A DNA stretch of 64,000 nucleotides from Ceratothoa steindachneri (taxonomy: Eukaryota > Arthropoda > Malacostraca > Isopoda > Cymothoidae): the NCBI GenBank assembly GCA_963969495.1, contig OZ018324.1, forward strand, positions 45,754,609 through 45,818,608, written 5' to 3'. Below, piece by piece: positions 17,260 to 29,190 of the stretch. Each line of letters opens with the position of its first letter. Position 1 is the stretch's first letter. A model generated the notes under the pieces. The model was not told where the DNA came from. It did no database searches and saw only the letters and a program-made list of their open reading frames with translations. Position numbers and translations under genes: made by a program.

Positions 17260-18420
17260 CTTTTGGTGGTCCATGGTGTGGAGGGAGAGCAAAGACCACA
17301 CTACGGACTGCTATCAAAATTATCCTACATATGATTGATAGTTTCCATTGCGAGGGCAAATGTTGGAAGCCAACAAGTCTGTTGTTTCTGTAGCTCTCGG
17401 CAGCATTTGGCACTGTTAACCACTACGTTCTTATCCATTTACTTTATAAATATATGGTTGTCCCTGGAACTGTGCTAAACTGGCTCCGCTTTTTTCTCAT
17501 TCTCATCTCATACTCATTCTGATGACATCTGCAGTGATTTCTTTCAGGAAATTTCTGTGTCCTACGGTGATCTTCAGGGCTCAGTCCTAAGCTAGATCAT
17601 CTTTTCTATCTACCTCACTCCTCATGGTATTCTTCTCCGTCACCTAGGTACTTCCTTCTATTTCTATACTAAAGACACGAACCTATTTCTCTCCTCTTCC
17701 CCAATCTTGTCGCCGTGACCGTCACTAATCTTTTATCCCCACATAAACCGATACTGAATGGTTATCGGATAACTTCTTCAAAATCAACCATGACAAAACA
17801 GGTTATCTCTCAATCTAGCTTGCTCCGTGGTCACGTTCTCTGACAAAGTTGGAAGCCTGAGATTACATTTAACAGTCAACTCCATTTCAAATCGCATGTT
17901 GCCAATATAAGCAATTCATTCTAATTTCTGTTTGACCTCAGTCGTATCCGTTCGCACTTTTAGCGAAACAGTTCCGAGATAACCATTCATGCAATTGTTA
18001 GATTTGGCCTTGATTACCGTAACTCCATTCTCATTTGAGCTAAAACACTATAATTCTTCCTATTAAACTTTTTTCAAACATTTCCGCCCGATTTCTTCTC
18101 TGATGAGGAAAGTTTTATCGTGCTAGCACCGTGCCCCGTGAACTGCATTGGCTCTTGATAAATTTGGAATATCTTTTAAAGCCCCCATTATACATTTTGA
18201 AAAATCATAAACACCGCAATTCACCCTTAACTGTCCTTCACCTTACTGTGTCCAGCGAACAAAGATCCCTACGCTCGGGAGTACCTCACGCTTCCAGTTC
18301 CTCGCACTCATCTCTGATGCATGGGTGATCGTGGGTTCTATGTAGATCCCCTTCATCTGTGGAATGGTGTGCTTTCTAACATAAATCCTCTTACTCTCCT
18401 GGTGATTTCAGGTGGGCTCT
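17260..18420 (+). pseudogene. CR1/L2-like LINE reverse transcriptase, heavily decayed
   Basis: Translated fragments in changing frames follow the order of a CR1/L2-type ORF2: LSAAFGTVNHYVLIHLLYKY (about 17396-17455, RT motif containing the first catalytic Asp region, here Gly), a GTVLNWLRFF segment (about 17466), ATL-type palm remnants with the FxADD region degraded to TKDTN (about 17668), then the long thumb and post-RT tail with MGDRGFYVDPLHLWNGVL at 18318-18371. No continuous frame is left. The element is too mutated for subfamily assignment; membership of the CR1/L2/Jockey group is clear from the C-terminal pattern. Confidence 0.78.
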
Positions 18421-21400
18421 GAAGATAAATTAAATAGGTCAAAAGAGTATATTTTCTTTCTTCTTCACTTATTATGTCCCTTGGGAATTGTCTTGAATGG
18501 TCAATAGCAATTAAAAAAAATATCTCGATACCTGATTCAGTTCAAATCATGGACTTTGAGATTCTCATGATGAATTAATGACAATGCCAATTATGGATCT
18601 CCAAATATGGCTTCAAATGAACTGTAACTTCTTAAACAGGCCCATATTTTCGATCTTGTAAAATAGTTACTAAGATATTCAGCTCACACCTTCGTGAGCA
18701 CCATTTTCCTGATGAAAATACCTCTTCCTTAATTTATTCCTGCAATGTTGAACGGCCAATGGAATCTTCGAGCCTTCAGTATAACGCATAAAAAGGAGGC
18801 TTCTTGTAAACTCATTAAAACAAAATTTTAAAAAAGTAATTCTAAAAATTTGGAATAAAGTTGAAATTAGCCAGTCTATAAATTCAATGAAAATATCTAA
18901 AGTGCCACGCCTGATAAAATCGACCGAAATAATCTTAGGGAAGTTGAAGCCGAATTTTAGAAACTTCTTTGCTCCAACTTCTAATCGAGCAATTAATAAA
19001 AGTAGAGGTGTCTGCGCTGGTGTCTGGGTAACTTGCTGGAATTTCTTTATATTGGTCAGAAACTTAGACACACATAAAGTACTAGATGTATTCCAAATAA
19101 ATTTCAAAAAGCTTTTCATACTGAACTGCATGAAACAATATTTATGAAGTTATAAATAAGCGAATCGATTAAGGAGATTACATTTATGGAGAATGAATGT
19201 TGGATAGCTCACCGTAAATAATTAAAGGGAATGATGATTAATGGGTTTAACGTGAATAAGGCCTTGGTAAATAATGGCAGCCCACTGAGTGTCGCTCCTG
19301 CACCGTTGTTGTTTTTAATGAATATTAATGTCCTTGAGAAAAAAATTTAGTATCCAAAATTAAAAAAAATTGCGGATAACATAAATGTTTATAATTAAGA
19401 AAAATATCGATGCCACTTAGGAAATTTTCAAAGCGATTTTGTCAATAAATTGCCCTAAAAAGCGGTATGTGAGAAATGTTTGATAAACCTAAAGTAATGC
19501 AGAACCTCACAAAAACATCCAGCATGTGAACGAATTGAGTGGCCATAATCGAGATGTAGTTATTTTTTAAAAAGGATTTCGGTGTCCTAATTTAGGGAGA
19601 CCTAAAATCTTCTGCGTAATGATTGTAACAGGAATAAAACAAATATAGCTTTGTAGGACATAAATAGCTAAGAAGTTATGAATTTAAATGAAAATATATT
19701 ATTCTCTCCTTATTGCTGGCATTTTAATTTTTTTTTTAGCATGAGCAAAAAGCCTTAATAATTTTAGGTCAGGTTAAGTGTAGACAAAAATCTAATTTTT
19801 GTATAGGATGAGGATGAGAGGATAGGAAGCTCGTCTCTATAGTTGTAATTTGAGGGTCGTTGAGCCAAAATATGCTCGTAACTCTAGCTCCTAGTGGATC
19901 GACTGTATCAGGTCATTTTCTCTCGTCGGAAACACTCGCTGCCTCAGTAACATCGGATAGATGGCTCCATTGATCTATTCTCAACTAGATTTTTAGTCAT
20001 TTTTAATTACATATTCTTGTTTTTAGGCTTATGCGTTGCCTCTCTCGGTATCATACAGAAAAGTTTCGTTATGTGTTTTTCATTGATCTGCTATTAAAAT
20101 ATTGTTTTATAATGCAAAGAAGTGGGAGAATTTCTTCATCTCTTCTGGAATTAAAAATTACTTTGATTATTAGTCAGATTAAATGCTGTCATCAAGAAGT
20201 AATCCAAGGAGGTTATCAGATTCATTTTACAAGTCCAATTTCTGATAAGATCATTGATTCTGCTGCATCCATACGGACAACGTCTTAATCAGTATCTTTG
20301 GTGAAATCTAGGTTTTGGGATACATTTTATTAAAACTTTATAGAAAAAGCGTCAATGTTTTATAGGAAAAAGTAACAACGGAAAGACAAAAAAAAAGCAG
20401 ATACAATAAAACATTGGTTGCGGATTTAGACAAAGTAAAAAAAACCAGATTTTGGCCTTAAATTTTATTTGATAAATTGTTAATTTTAATATTATAAATA
20501 TGGTGTAGGTTAATTCTTTCTTAAAAAATACGATAAATTTAACTATATTTTATGAGTTAATAAAAATTTTGCACATTTTATTGCATTAAATATATGTGAA
20601 GATCAAAAATGTTAGTTATGTAAAAATATGATGATCTTACAGTTTACTCAACTTACAAAGTTCTCAACACGTTTTTTATAACTTGGATGAGGAGTAAATC
20701 TTATTTCTCAATCCCCCATCCAGTATTAAAAAAACAACAAGTGATAACATGATTGTTACAAATGGAGTCAGAACTACCGTCAGAAATAACACTGATGTAA
20801 TAAGGCAACCGCGAGTGGTTCCAGAGAATTCTCTGATAATGACGGATATAAAAAGACAAGTTGAATAAGAGCATAATTATTTTAACATTTTCAATAGCTG
20901 TTTTGTGTTTCTTCTTTAGAAAATACTTTATTATTCATTTATAAATTATTTATTTAATTTTGTTTTAATTAAGGTTACTAATCACTGCGAAAATCTTGAA
21001 TTTCTCGTAATAAGATGGACTTTGCTAATTAAATTTCATAAAACAATTTCCATTAGCACCATGAACGTCAATGAACCAAATCTTTCCATTCATACAAAGA
21101 AAGTGGAACTTTCTTAAGTTGGTAGATTTTTGTAACAAGAAGAGAGGATGCTTAATTAGGCGAGGGTAATCAGTTCCAAGTTGCAACAATATTCCTTCTC
21201 TTCGTTTTAAGGAGTCCCCTAAATAAGTTCATATTTGGATTTTCTTGCGTAAGTTTGTGAATACTATCCACCGAAGCGGTGGAATAAGCACAGCGTGTAG
21301 ACGAAGTGATTTGATAGACTGTTGGATAGTGTAAGTCTGACTGTTATGAGTTATGTCAGATTGTTTTATATGTGTAGTGAAAGTGTACTTGACCAATGCG

Positions 21401-21727
21401 GTTTTAGGGGAGGAGCTTTGTTGGAAGTGAATGTTTGTTGATCCCTGTTCAAGCGATAGAGAGAGCAGAGATTGTCTATCAAAGGAATTCCATGGGAAGA
21501 ATGAAAGTTTAGGAAATGATCATATGATTCAGTCTAACAAATTGGCGTTAATAAACGGATAAAACGAAATGGTTAAATGACAATTTTGTGAGAAAGGAGA
21601 TTGTTGTGACAGAGAAGTGATATAATGGGATCCAGGAAAAGATCAATCGTTGGTCTAGTCGAAACTCCATGTACAAGAGTGTGCGTAATTTTTGTTTGAA
21701 TGGATTACCATCACTATATAAATAAGT
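18421..21727. other. AT-rich stretch with no recognised element
   Basis: No family motif seen. The longest open frame is the 150-codon minus-strand frame at 18679-19131, listed separately. Weak frames such as 20031-20288 have no support. Confidence 0.4.
18679..19131 (-). CDS. Unrecognised 150-codon open frame
   Basis: Runs from 19131 to 18679, rich in Phe, Leu, Ile and Lys, with a basic C-terminal end (RNKLRKRYFHQENG). Its length stands out in this AT-rich region, where most open frames are 60-90 codons, but an 86-codon frame overlaps it on the other strand (18887-19147). It has no signal peptide pattern and no domain I recognise. It could be chance or part of a decayed mobile element. Confidence 0.2.
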   Translation of the reverse strand: MQFSMKSFLKFIWNTSSTLCVSKFLTNIKKFQQVTQTPAQTPLLLLIARLEVGAKKFLKFGFNFPKIISVDFIRRGTLDIFIEFIDWLISTLFQIFRITFLKFCFNEFTRSLLFMRYTEGSKIPLAVQHCRNKLRKRYFHQENGAHEGVS

Positions 21728-21728
21728 A

Positions 21729-21790
21729 AATATATATATATATATATATTTATAAATATATATATAAGTATATATATATAAATATACAAA
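21729..21790. repeat. Imperfect TA-rich microsatellite
   Basis: Interrupted TA tract with A and G insertions, lying near the outer end of the left arm of the first palindrome. Confidence 0.9.
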
Positions 21791-21930
21791 GAAAGCAACT
21801 ACAGGATATGCGGGTAATAATACAACCACCAAAGGGCATGCCATTTTTATTTTCTGTCTTTCAAATAAAATTTGAACACAGAAAGAAAGATGCAGGGACC
21901 TAGTGTAGCTGACTATAAATACATATAGTA

Positions 21931-22448
<518 letters not shown>

Positions 22449-22985
22449 GGAAAGTGATACACAGAAACAAGAGAGTTAATATCTTATTAGGGATGACCAG
22501 TGCTCTAAAGAGACAGCAAACGGGACCAATGAGAAAGGCAACGCATTTAATTAATTTAATTGCTTCGTTCGCACCTCCAAAGTCCACCGCCCAAATAAAA
22601 CTGTGCTTGTAGGATGGAAAAGAATGAAAACGAAAAAGGGTGCATTACTTCTTTGTGCTAGTTTGCGCGCCAACCACACAAGCCGAGAATTTTCGGTTGC
22701 ACAAAGAAGGGATGCATTGTACTTCCGTGTTCATTCTCTCCATCCTTCAGGCACAGTTTCATTTGGGCGGTGGACTTTGGAGGTGCGAACGAAGAAGTTA
22801 AATTAATAAAATGTGATGCCTTGCTCATTAGTCTTGTTAGCTGACTCGGAAGAGCACTGGTCTAGATAACCAAAGATCTGAGGTTCGATTCCTTGCTTGG
22901 GCGACGTGTTATTTATTCTCTGGGCTTTATTCGGAGTCATCTCCATTAAGATCTCTAATCTCTTGTTTCTGTGTATCACCTCCCA
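22449..22985. repeat. Palindrome 2: long inverted repeat with a tRNA-like segment in one arm
   Basis: The left arm 22449-22668 and right arm 22707-22985 are reverse complements in blocks, for example GGGCGGTGGACTTTGGAGG and CTTGTTTCTGTGTATCAC. They are separated by only about 38 bp. The right arm contains an 86-bp segment, with a tRNA B box, that is absent from the left arm. Both outer ends meet microsatellites. This again looks like a head-to-head pair of one SINE-like family, different from the one in palindrome 1. Confidence 0.88.
22832..22904 (+). other. tRNA-derived SINE head with perfect B box
   Basis: The A-box-like TAGCTGACTCGGAAGAGC (22838-22855) is followed by the anticodon-arm-like CTGGTCTAGATAACCAAAG and a perfect B box GGTTCGATTCC at 22882-22892. 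The spacing is that of a tRNA. There is no closed acceptor stem, and the downstream body belongs to the palindromic repeat, so a SINE promoter is more likely than a functional tRNA. Confidence 0.72.
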
Positions 22986-23028
22986 AACATTTCCTTTATC
23001 AAGCGGTTTAAGCTTGTTTTTACACATA

Positions 23029-23188
<160 letters not shown>

Positions 23189-23221
23189 CTAAAAAACGCT
23201 AAAATTATGCACGTGAGTCAA

Positions 23222-23364
23222 ATTATGAAGAAACTTATGAAAAAAAAGTGTAAAAACGACTCCGAGGGCTTTCGTCCTTATTCTCAGAGACCTTTTTAAT
23301 GTCTTTGAGAATAAATAGGTAACCGCTCGGAATCGTTTTTACACTTTTCCTTTGTTACTGTTTC

Positions 23365-23373
<9 letters not shown>
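23222..23373. repeat. Palindrome 3: about 70-bp-arm hairpin
   Basis: The two halves share GTGTAAAAACGA(C/T)TCCGAG in inverted order (about 23250 and 23325), and the centre folds as TTCTCAGAGAC, a 9-base loop, then GTCTTTGAGAA. Both outer ends read ATGAAGAAAC toward TA-rich DNA. It lies between two (TA)n tracts like the other two palindromes. No coding or tRNA-like content was seen. Confidence 0.8.
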
Positions 23374-23413
<40 letters not shown>

Positions 23414-23428
23414 CATATATGTATAAAT
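23369..23428. repeat. (TA)n microsatellite, tail of a minus-strand SINE-like copy
   Basis: About 60 bp TA/CA tract that directly abuts the 3' end of the SINE-like copy at 23430-23562, in the same relation as the tails at 52109 and 52512. Confidence 0.92.
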
Positions 23429-23429
23429 C

Positions 23430-23562
23430 TTTCATGAGCGCAAAAGAATGATGAAATGAATCCAGCAAACCGCAAGAAACAGAAAAACAGGATAATATTT
23501 ACTTCGGAAAAAGTTATTTCCTAATTTGAAAAATTCAGTACAGGGTGGGATTCTTGCTGTAT
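23430..23562 (-). repeat. SINE-like repeat (family B), truncated copy
   Basis: Read on the minus strand, this matches the 3' body of the two units at 51.8-52.6 kb: the GAATCCCACC end of the B box, a GGAAATAA...TTCCGAAG block, and the TGCTGGATTCATTTCATCAT end followed by TA repeat. The tRNA-like 5' part is missing. Sequence shared by three sites marks it as a dispersed repeat. Confidence 0.8.
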
Positions 23563-23568
23563 GCTAAA

Positions 23569-23572
<4 letters not shown>

Positions 23573-23607
<35 letters not shown>
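23573..23607. repeat. (TA)n microsatellite
   Basis: About 35 bp of pure TA repeat just outside the left end of the hAT element. Confidence 0.93.
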
Positions 23608-23613
<6 letters not shown>

Positions 23614-23669
23614 TTTATATATAAGATATTATATATGCTGAAAATACCCAGGAGAACGCTTTGTCTAGG

Positions 23670-25600
23670 CCTGTGTTTCCCAATCATTTTGGGACTAACG
23701 CCCCCTTAGATACTAAATCTGTTGATATCGCCCCCTCTTCCAGCGGAATGTTATCGTTTTTAACTTACAATAATTACTATTTTAAATATAAAAATTATAA
23801 GAATCTCATTGAAAACTTAACTTGAAGTGTTTTATTGAGCTGCTTGACTTTAGTGCTATTTGGCTGACTCTTGCACTCTCGGTTCCGTCCTATTTAGAAG
23901 TATCCTTAAATCTCCCATTTTTGTGATTTGCAGCTGGTTTCTTTGTTTTATAAGAAGTCGAGTAACTGCATTAAATCCGGGTTCGGCCATTTATGAAGAT
24001 GGGAAAGCTATGAAATATAGTTTAATAGTTTGCTACAGATTTGGATATTTTTCAAGAATTTCTTATTGTAACAAAAATTCCTGCTATGATTGCTTGAATT
24101 GAAATTTCAATTCAAAGTCATATTTTAAACCAATTTACTCTTCTTCCATTTCAAGATTAGTTTCATTTGTATAAGCATCTGTAAATGGTTTTATCAGCAA
24201 GTCGGGTATTTTCATATCTATGAGATCTTGATATCTACATCTCATAAGGTCATCATCCAATATGGAATTATTAGTCTCAGAATATGCCAGATTATTTAGA
24301 TTTGGAAATAGATACAGATTCTTACCACCAATATCATATATAAAGTAGGAAAGATTGTCCAAAAATGCGCAAATTTTAGATTTCTTTTAGATAAGAGGTA
24401 CATCGTAGCCTTAAAATTGCAAATTCAGATCGTTGAATTTGCTGAAAATATCTGTTAAATAGGCAATGTCCTTCTTGCAAGCTAAGAGTTCATCACTCAT
24501 TGAATACATTTATTCTCTCTGAAAAATTGAATTATGCTGTTAAAAAGTCAATAAAATCGTTTTAAACAGTTTCCTTTCGATAACCACCTCACTTCGATAC
24601 GGAAAAGGAGGAGATCATATTCTTCATCATTGTTATCACAGAGCTGTCGAAATATTCGGAAATTAATGGAATGGCATTTTATTTTATTTATTGATCTAAT
24701 AACAACTTAAAAGATTTATGAAACCGACCACTCAGGTTCCTGGCAACCAGATGTGGTCGATGAATTACGCAATTTATTGTAAAACAATGCGCACAACTTT
24801 CTTGAAAATGCAAGCAAACCTTTATATCGTCCTGTTAATGCTGGTGCTCTGTCAGTTGCGCAAGCAATAGTATTACTCAAGGGGATATCTTTTTCTTTGA
24901 AAAACTGTTCAACTGCAGTAAAAAGTAGATTCACCTTTAGTGTTTGTTTCAAGTTCAATTGCAAAGGGAAGCTCTTGATCAATTTTGTTATTATTAATAA
25001 AGCAAACAATTCATAAAAGTAGTGCTTCATTGCCCGGCAGTGTAGACTCATCCAAATTTAAACCAAATTGTTTAACCTAGAGTTTGTCACATAGAGTTTC
25101 TTCAATGTCTTCCGTCATTTCCTCAACTCTTCTTTGAACAGTATTTTTACTAAGTGGAATCGCGTTGGCAATTGTGCTTGGAGAAGGATGATGTAATTCT
25201 GTACGCAAGAATTCCTCTATAGCTGGCAAAATCAGTTTTTCTTTAATTGTATGATGCTTCCCTAATATGTCAATCATTAGAGAGATATTATATGAACAAT
25301 TAAGTCCATCGTCGTATTTTGGGGATTGTTTTGTCATAAGGGAGACTATGGTTTCTCTGTTGGTAAATCTGGCTCGTAAAGTTTGAAAATATGACAAATT
25401 CTTATTTCTTTATCAGCATCAATTTTCTTTAAGTAATAAAGAAGTCGGAATGGTTTCATGGCGTTATTAGAGAACACTTTATCACATGGAAGGCACATTG
25501 GCAGTTGGTTTTTATTAGAAGAACTAATAAATCCAAACTTCAAATATTCAACACAATATTGTTTGCACTTTCGTTTTAAGGAGATTTTAGACCTGATTAT
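23670..25600 (-). mobile_element. hAT transposon copy 1 (ZBED5/SCAND3-like), decayed
   Basis: The left end near 23671 reads CCTGTGTTTCCCAATCATTT followed by a C-rich CGCCCCCTTAG, the type of end found on hAT elements related to ZBED5. The transposase lies inside on the minus strand and ends about 165 bp from that end. The right end was not located; the coding reading starts near 25590. Confidence 0.75.
23837..25590 (-). pseudogene. hAT transposase (ZBED5/SCAND3-like), frameshifted
   Basis: Read from 25590 downward: a zinc-finger N-terminus (LKFGFISS, LCDKVFSNNAMKP-like Cys pattern), the segment KLILPAIEEFLRTE then IPLSKNTVQRRVEEMTEDIE (about 25100-25200), and a catalytic region with CATDRAPALTGRYKGL (about 24810-24860), corresponding to the family's CTDGAxSMTG block. 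RIEVRWLSKGN (about 24590) and a Trp-poor linker follow. The C-terminal dimerisation part reads FIAFPSS-MAEPGFNAVTRLL (about 23950-24020) and LQITKMGDLRILL. The domain order is complete for this family. At least five frame breaks or stops make it a pseudogene. Confidence 0.85.
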
Positions 25601-26380
25601 AAGTCGTTAACACGGTTACTATAATTCAAATTGATTAGTAAATGGCAAACAAAGAATTTAACTACCAATAAGGATTAGAGGGAACACGCCTAACTCACAA
25701 CTGAAATAATCGCGCACAGCAAACATAAAACTGGAAAAAGTGAAAACAGTAAAAATTATGTATTAGCAAGACGATGATTAAGTTTGTATATAGTAATTAA
25801 AGTTATACAAAAATAAACATTCCTACTACTTATATTTGTCACAATATGGGTAAAAGTTATGAAAAAAATTAAAACGTAAAAGCTTATATGAAACTGACTA
25901 AATAACTAATATGAAGCAAAGGAACAACACTTACAACACAGATCTTACGCGGAAACTAGCAGCAATCCAAAACAGATGTGGATCCAAGAAAGTGTGGCTG
26001 TTACCTACATGTTTTATACAAGTACAAAACGGATCAATTTTAAAGCAACACAAACGAGTGGAAGCTTTGTGTACTTGCATTAAAGTTCGAACCTCAAGCA
26101 TATTTGGCATTATGGAAGAACTTATAGCAAAATATAAGTCAACTATCAGAGGTTTATTAAAACCTCATCGAATAAACCATTTCAGTAACAATTGGAATCA
26201 TAAACGTCACCACAAACTTAATTCCGCGTGAAGAAGTATCAACTAATTATACAATACTGTTAATACAATGCGTTTACAATATTGAGATATGCAAATAATG
26301 TAGAGAACTTTAAATCTGTATAACAGTAAAATTTATAATTGCACTTACATAAGTATCGACATTAACCTTTTCATGGCCAC
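25591..26380. other. Interval between two hAT copies
   Basis: AT-rich. A plus-strand 106-codon frame at 25911-26231, rich in Lys, Asn and His, has no recognisable motif and overlaps no known domain. I do not call it a gene. Confidence 0.35.
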
Positions 26381-26384
26381 AGAG

Positions 26385-27290
26385 TTAAAAAATATTAGTG
26401 ACATTTTTGATACTGGCGTTTGGCTTTCTAAATATCATCATGTTTGATTTGAAATTGCTGCATACATTCAGGATAATTGCTTTCAAATTTAATCATTCAA
26501 CATCTTTCGATCTGCTGATTTCACATATTTCATTTCGCAAATGTTTGCTTACAGACATAAATTAGTTCAAACACTGATGTCTTATTAAATGCCAATTTCG
26601 TCAAATTTATTAACTTATCCTCGGGTAAGCAGCGGTAAAATTCAATAAATTTTTATTATCTGTGCTTCTCTTTCATCAAATCATTTGTTTGCAACACGAA
26701 GAGATAAAACTGTAATTCGACTGACACGTCATCATTGTTACAATCAAACGCGATTTGGAACAGAAGAATGTCACTTTTAATTCTGTCGAGATCTGAAAAT
26801 CTCTTCAAAGAATGATTATTCAAGTCATGAATAATATTTTTCGGAAACTCGAGGTAAATACCTTCTGTAATTCTAGCTCAAAGGTCTTGGAAAGTAAGAT
26901 GTGATTACAACACAAAATGACAAATTTGACAGACATGTAGAATCTGACGGAAGTAGAAAAGCTTTATCTTTTCCGGTGAGAAAATATCTATTTTACTTCC
27001 GAGCTTATAAAACGAAACAGGACTGAACAGGACTGAGCCACTTCACTGCTGTGTGCCAAGGCAAGTCACAGAAATAAGAATCAATTTCTTCAAGAAAATC
27101 CATGAAATTGCGGTAATTTACAATATGACCCGTAAAGAAGTTCACTGCAGAAACGCCTGGGTTCAGCACATACTATTTATCAAGTCTTTCTCACAGAGTT
27201 CTTGCTGACGTATTATTTAGTGTTTAAACAAAGTGTACAAGGTTTGAAGTTCTTCTAATTGAGCCCTGATTTGCCCTACCATTGTCTTCA
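26385..27290 (-). pseudogene. hAT transposase copy 2 (GTF2IRD2/EPM2AIP1-like), C-terminal half
   Basis: On the minus strand the reading contains EIDSYFCDLPWHTAVKWLS (27031-27090), matching the family's conserved 'VRWLSxGKVL' block, then SDLDRIKSDILLFQIAFD and KFIEFYRCLPEDKLINLTK (about 26590-26650), followed by FELIYVCKQTFAK and a C-terminal stretch. Upstream at 27300-27500 only faint continuation is seen. A direct duplication of 10 bp (AACAGGACTG at 27015-27034) helps break the frame. This copy is distinct from hAT copy 1: it repeats the C-terminal half rather than continuing it. Confidence 0.78.
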
Positions 27291-28689
27291 TCACTCCAGT
27301 CTTTTTTTTGGCATTAACTTTAACACATCGAAGCTGATTGATTCTACCCTAAGTTTGTATTCTTGCAAAGCTGTCTGCACTTTCATGACAAAGATTTTAC
27401 TAGTTTTTGTTCCGAGGATGCTGCAAACATATATCAACTCTTATGTGATCTGAAAGTCCATTTAACACGCCGAATGCACACGTTAATTTATGACAACTCG
27501 AGGATTAGTAGACTCCTCAGCGCCAGAAATACCACAAGAAGTTCGTAGATGTCTCGCATATCTGGAGCAGTATATTCTCTCCGGTTTCTTTTGTTCTCTG
27601 CACAACAAAACAGGTTGAAAGCTGATATTTCAAACCAAATCGGCTTTCTAAGGACACATGTCATTTGCTGCTTTCTGTTGTTTTTGTATCCACAAGGAGG
27701 TAATTTTTCCCTCATACTTCATTGACAATGCGATAATCGGGCTACACTTTTATTTTTTTACTAGCCAAAACAGAGTGAAGTAAATAATATTTGAAAATAA
27801 AACCACTGAACTCTGTGAAAAATCGGTCAAGTAGTTTTCGAGATATTTTGTAGACGGCAAACACATATATGCAAGTAAAACATAACCTACATCCTCGACG
27901 TCGGAAATGAGCTATTAACTTCGAAAATAATGAAATTTTATGAATACAAAATTAAAAGTCACTCTTTTTTTGGTGTCCAGAAATTAAAAATCTCATAATG
28001 AAAAAACACCATATTTTGCCTAGAAGTAAATTGTTAATGCTTCGAATTTAGCCAATAAACATCTCGCCACAATCTCCAATAACCCAATATAAGAGTATAT
28101 AAAGACATAAACTCACATTCAACTGTCAACGTGGAGAGAAGAGAAACTTCGGTCAGAGTGAATGAGAGAATCAGTGAAACTGTCATATTAATGTGGCAGC
28201 ACTGCACAGCCTGTGTGTTACCGCTCGGGAAGCTTTTAACGTATTTTATTTTATTAAGAGAATAACCTATATTCTACGGATATGCCTTCATTGTATTTTA
28301 AACATAATTGATAAAATATTTATCCTAACTAAATCTATGGTAAAAATTGACAGAAGTAATGATATTTTCGTACCAACAATATTAAAATTGTATGCCACGT
28401 TCCTTTATTGCTATACAAGTAGGAATTATGGCAACACATTACGCTCCGTCACCCAACATTACATGCGACAGCCTTGTTTCTTTTTATCACAAAGTCTCGT
28501 GTTTAATACGTTTTGTGAAGGAAATTTAAGTGGCGGCGTGGGCCGTATAAACAGATCCCAGGGAAGAAGTGTGGTTTCTTTTAGTCTAGGCAAATGAAAC
28601 TGAAAGGGGTTAATGTTGAGCAATATAAATTTACACCTCAAAAATTGAATAACAAATGAAAAGGTATCTTGATTTCGTGAATGATTTCA
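27291..28689. other. AT-rich stretch, nothing firm
   Basis: Open frames at 27259-27453, 27363-27548, minus 27488-27715 and plus 28193-28597 lack recognisable motifs. Around 27810-27845 the phrase AAATCGGTCAAGTAGTTTTC resembles a motif common in 3' regions of arthropod non-LTR elements, but no element body is attached. Confidence 0.35.
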
Positions 28690-29190
28690 CATCTTTTTAT
28701 ATTGAAGGCCGCCTGAGGCGTAACTAACGTCAACTCGGTACTCCACTTCCCTACAAACACGCTTCATTATGTCATTGTAATATTCTTCAGTGCGGCGGTG
28801 ATTATTTGGTTAAGTTAACTTAATTATGCATAAACTGGTCCATTCTCATAGCTCCATATGAAAAGGTAGCAAGGTTTTAGGTCAGGGAAACGTTTAGGCT
28901 ATTTTAAATGCACACTGTCTTCGTCAACAGTAAGCCCGACCCATTTCCCTGGCATATTAGTATAGAGCTGAGCCCGCATTTGCATATCTTGCAAATCAGC
29001 ACAGAGTTGTTGGAGCTTTCGCTTGTCATCTGCCTTCTCGGCTTGAACGGGCTGTATTTTCTATGCTTTCATACACAAGCGTTTGCTCAGGTCACGCCAA
29101 ACTGTCGTTGGAGGAATCTGGGTTTCCAAACTCTCTCTTCTTATGTAGTTTTTGGGTCATCGCATGAGCTTTTTGAGAACTTACTTGACT
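28690..29190 (-). pseudogene. Tc1/mariner-superfamily transposase remnant with internal deletion
   Basis: Read on the minus strand: IPPTTVWRDLSKRLCMKAYK (about 29075-29130) then VQAEKADDKRK, corresponding to the HTH end and linker of transposases with the pattern 'RxTVxRxLxKRLxxxAYKxQ'. The reading then jumps to LPGKWVG-like and FPDLKPCYLFIWSYENGPVY (about 28830-28890), the 'SPDLTPCDFFLWGYxKxxVY' block before the last catalytic position. It ends with CREVEYRVDVSYAS (about 28700-28745). The region carrying the first two catalytic Asp residues is missing. Confidence 0.72.

Noticed and set aside
18679..19147. Overlapping sense and antisense genes at the 150- and 86-codon frames
   Set aside because: No motif in either; paired open frames on both strands arise readily from codon symmetry, so only the longer one is listed, at low confidence.
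22832..22904. Functional tRNA gene
   Set aside because: The A and B boxes are good, but no closed acceptor stem was found, the anticodon stem has mismatches, and the sequence is embedded in a repeat body; a SINE head explains it better.
25911..26231. 106-codon plus-strand frame between the two hAT copies
   Set aside because: Asn/Lys/His-rich without motif and with no relation to the minus-strand hAT readings; not supported as a gene.
28193..28597. 134-codon plus-strand frame as a gene
   Set aside because: Low-complexity hydrophobic composition, no motif, and a competing frame on the other strand at its end; length is not exceptional for this base composition.
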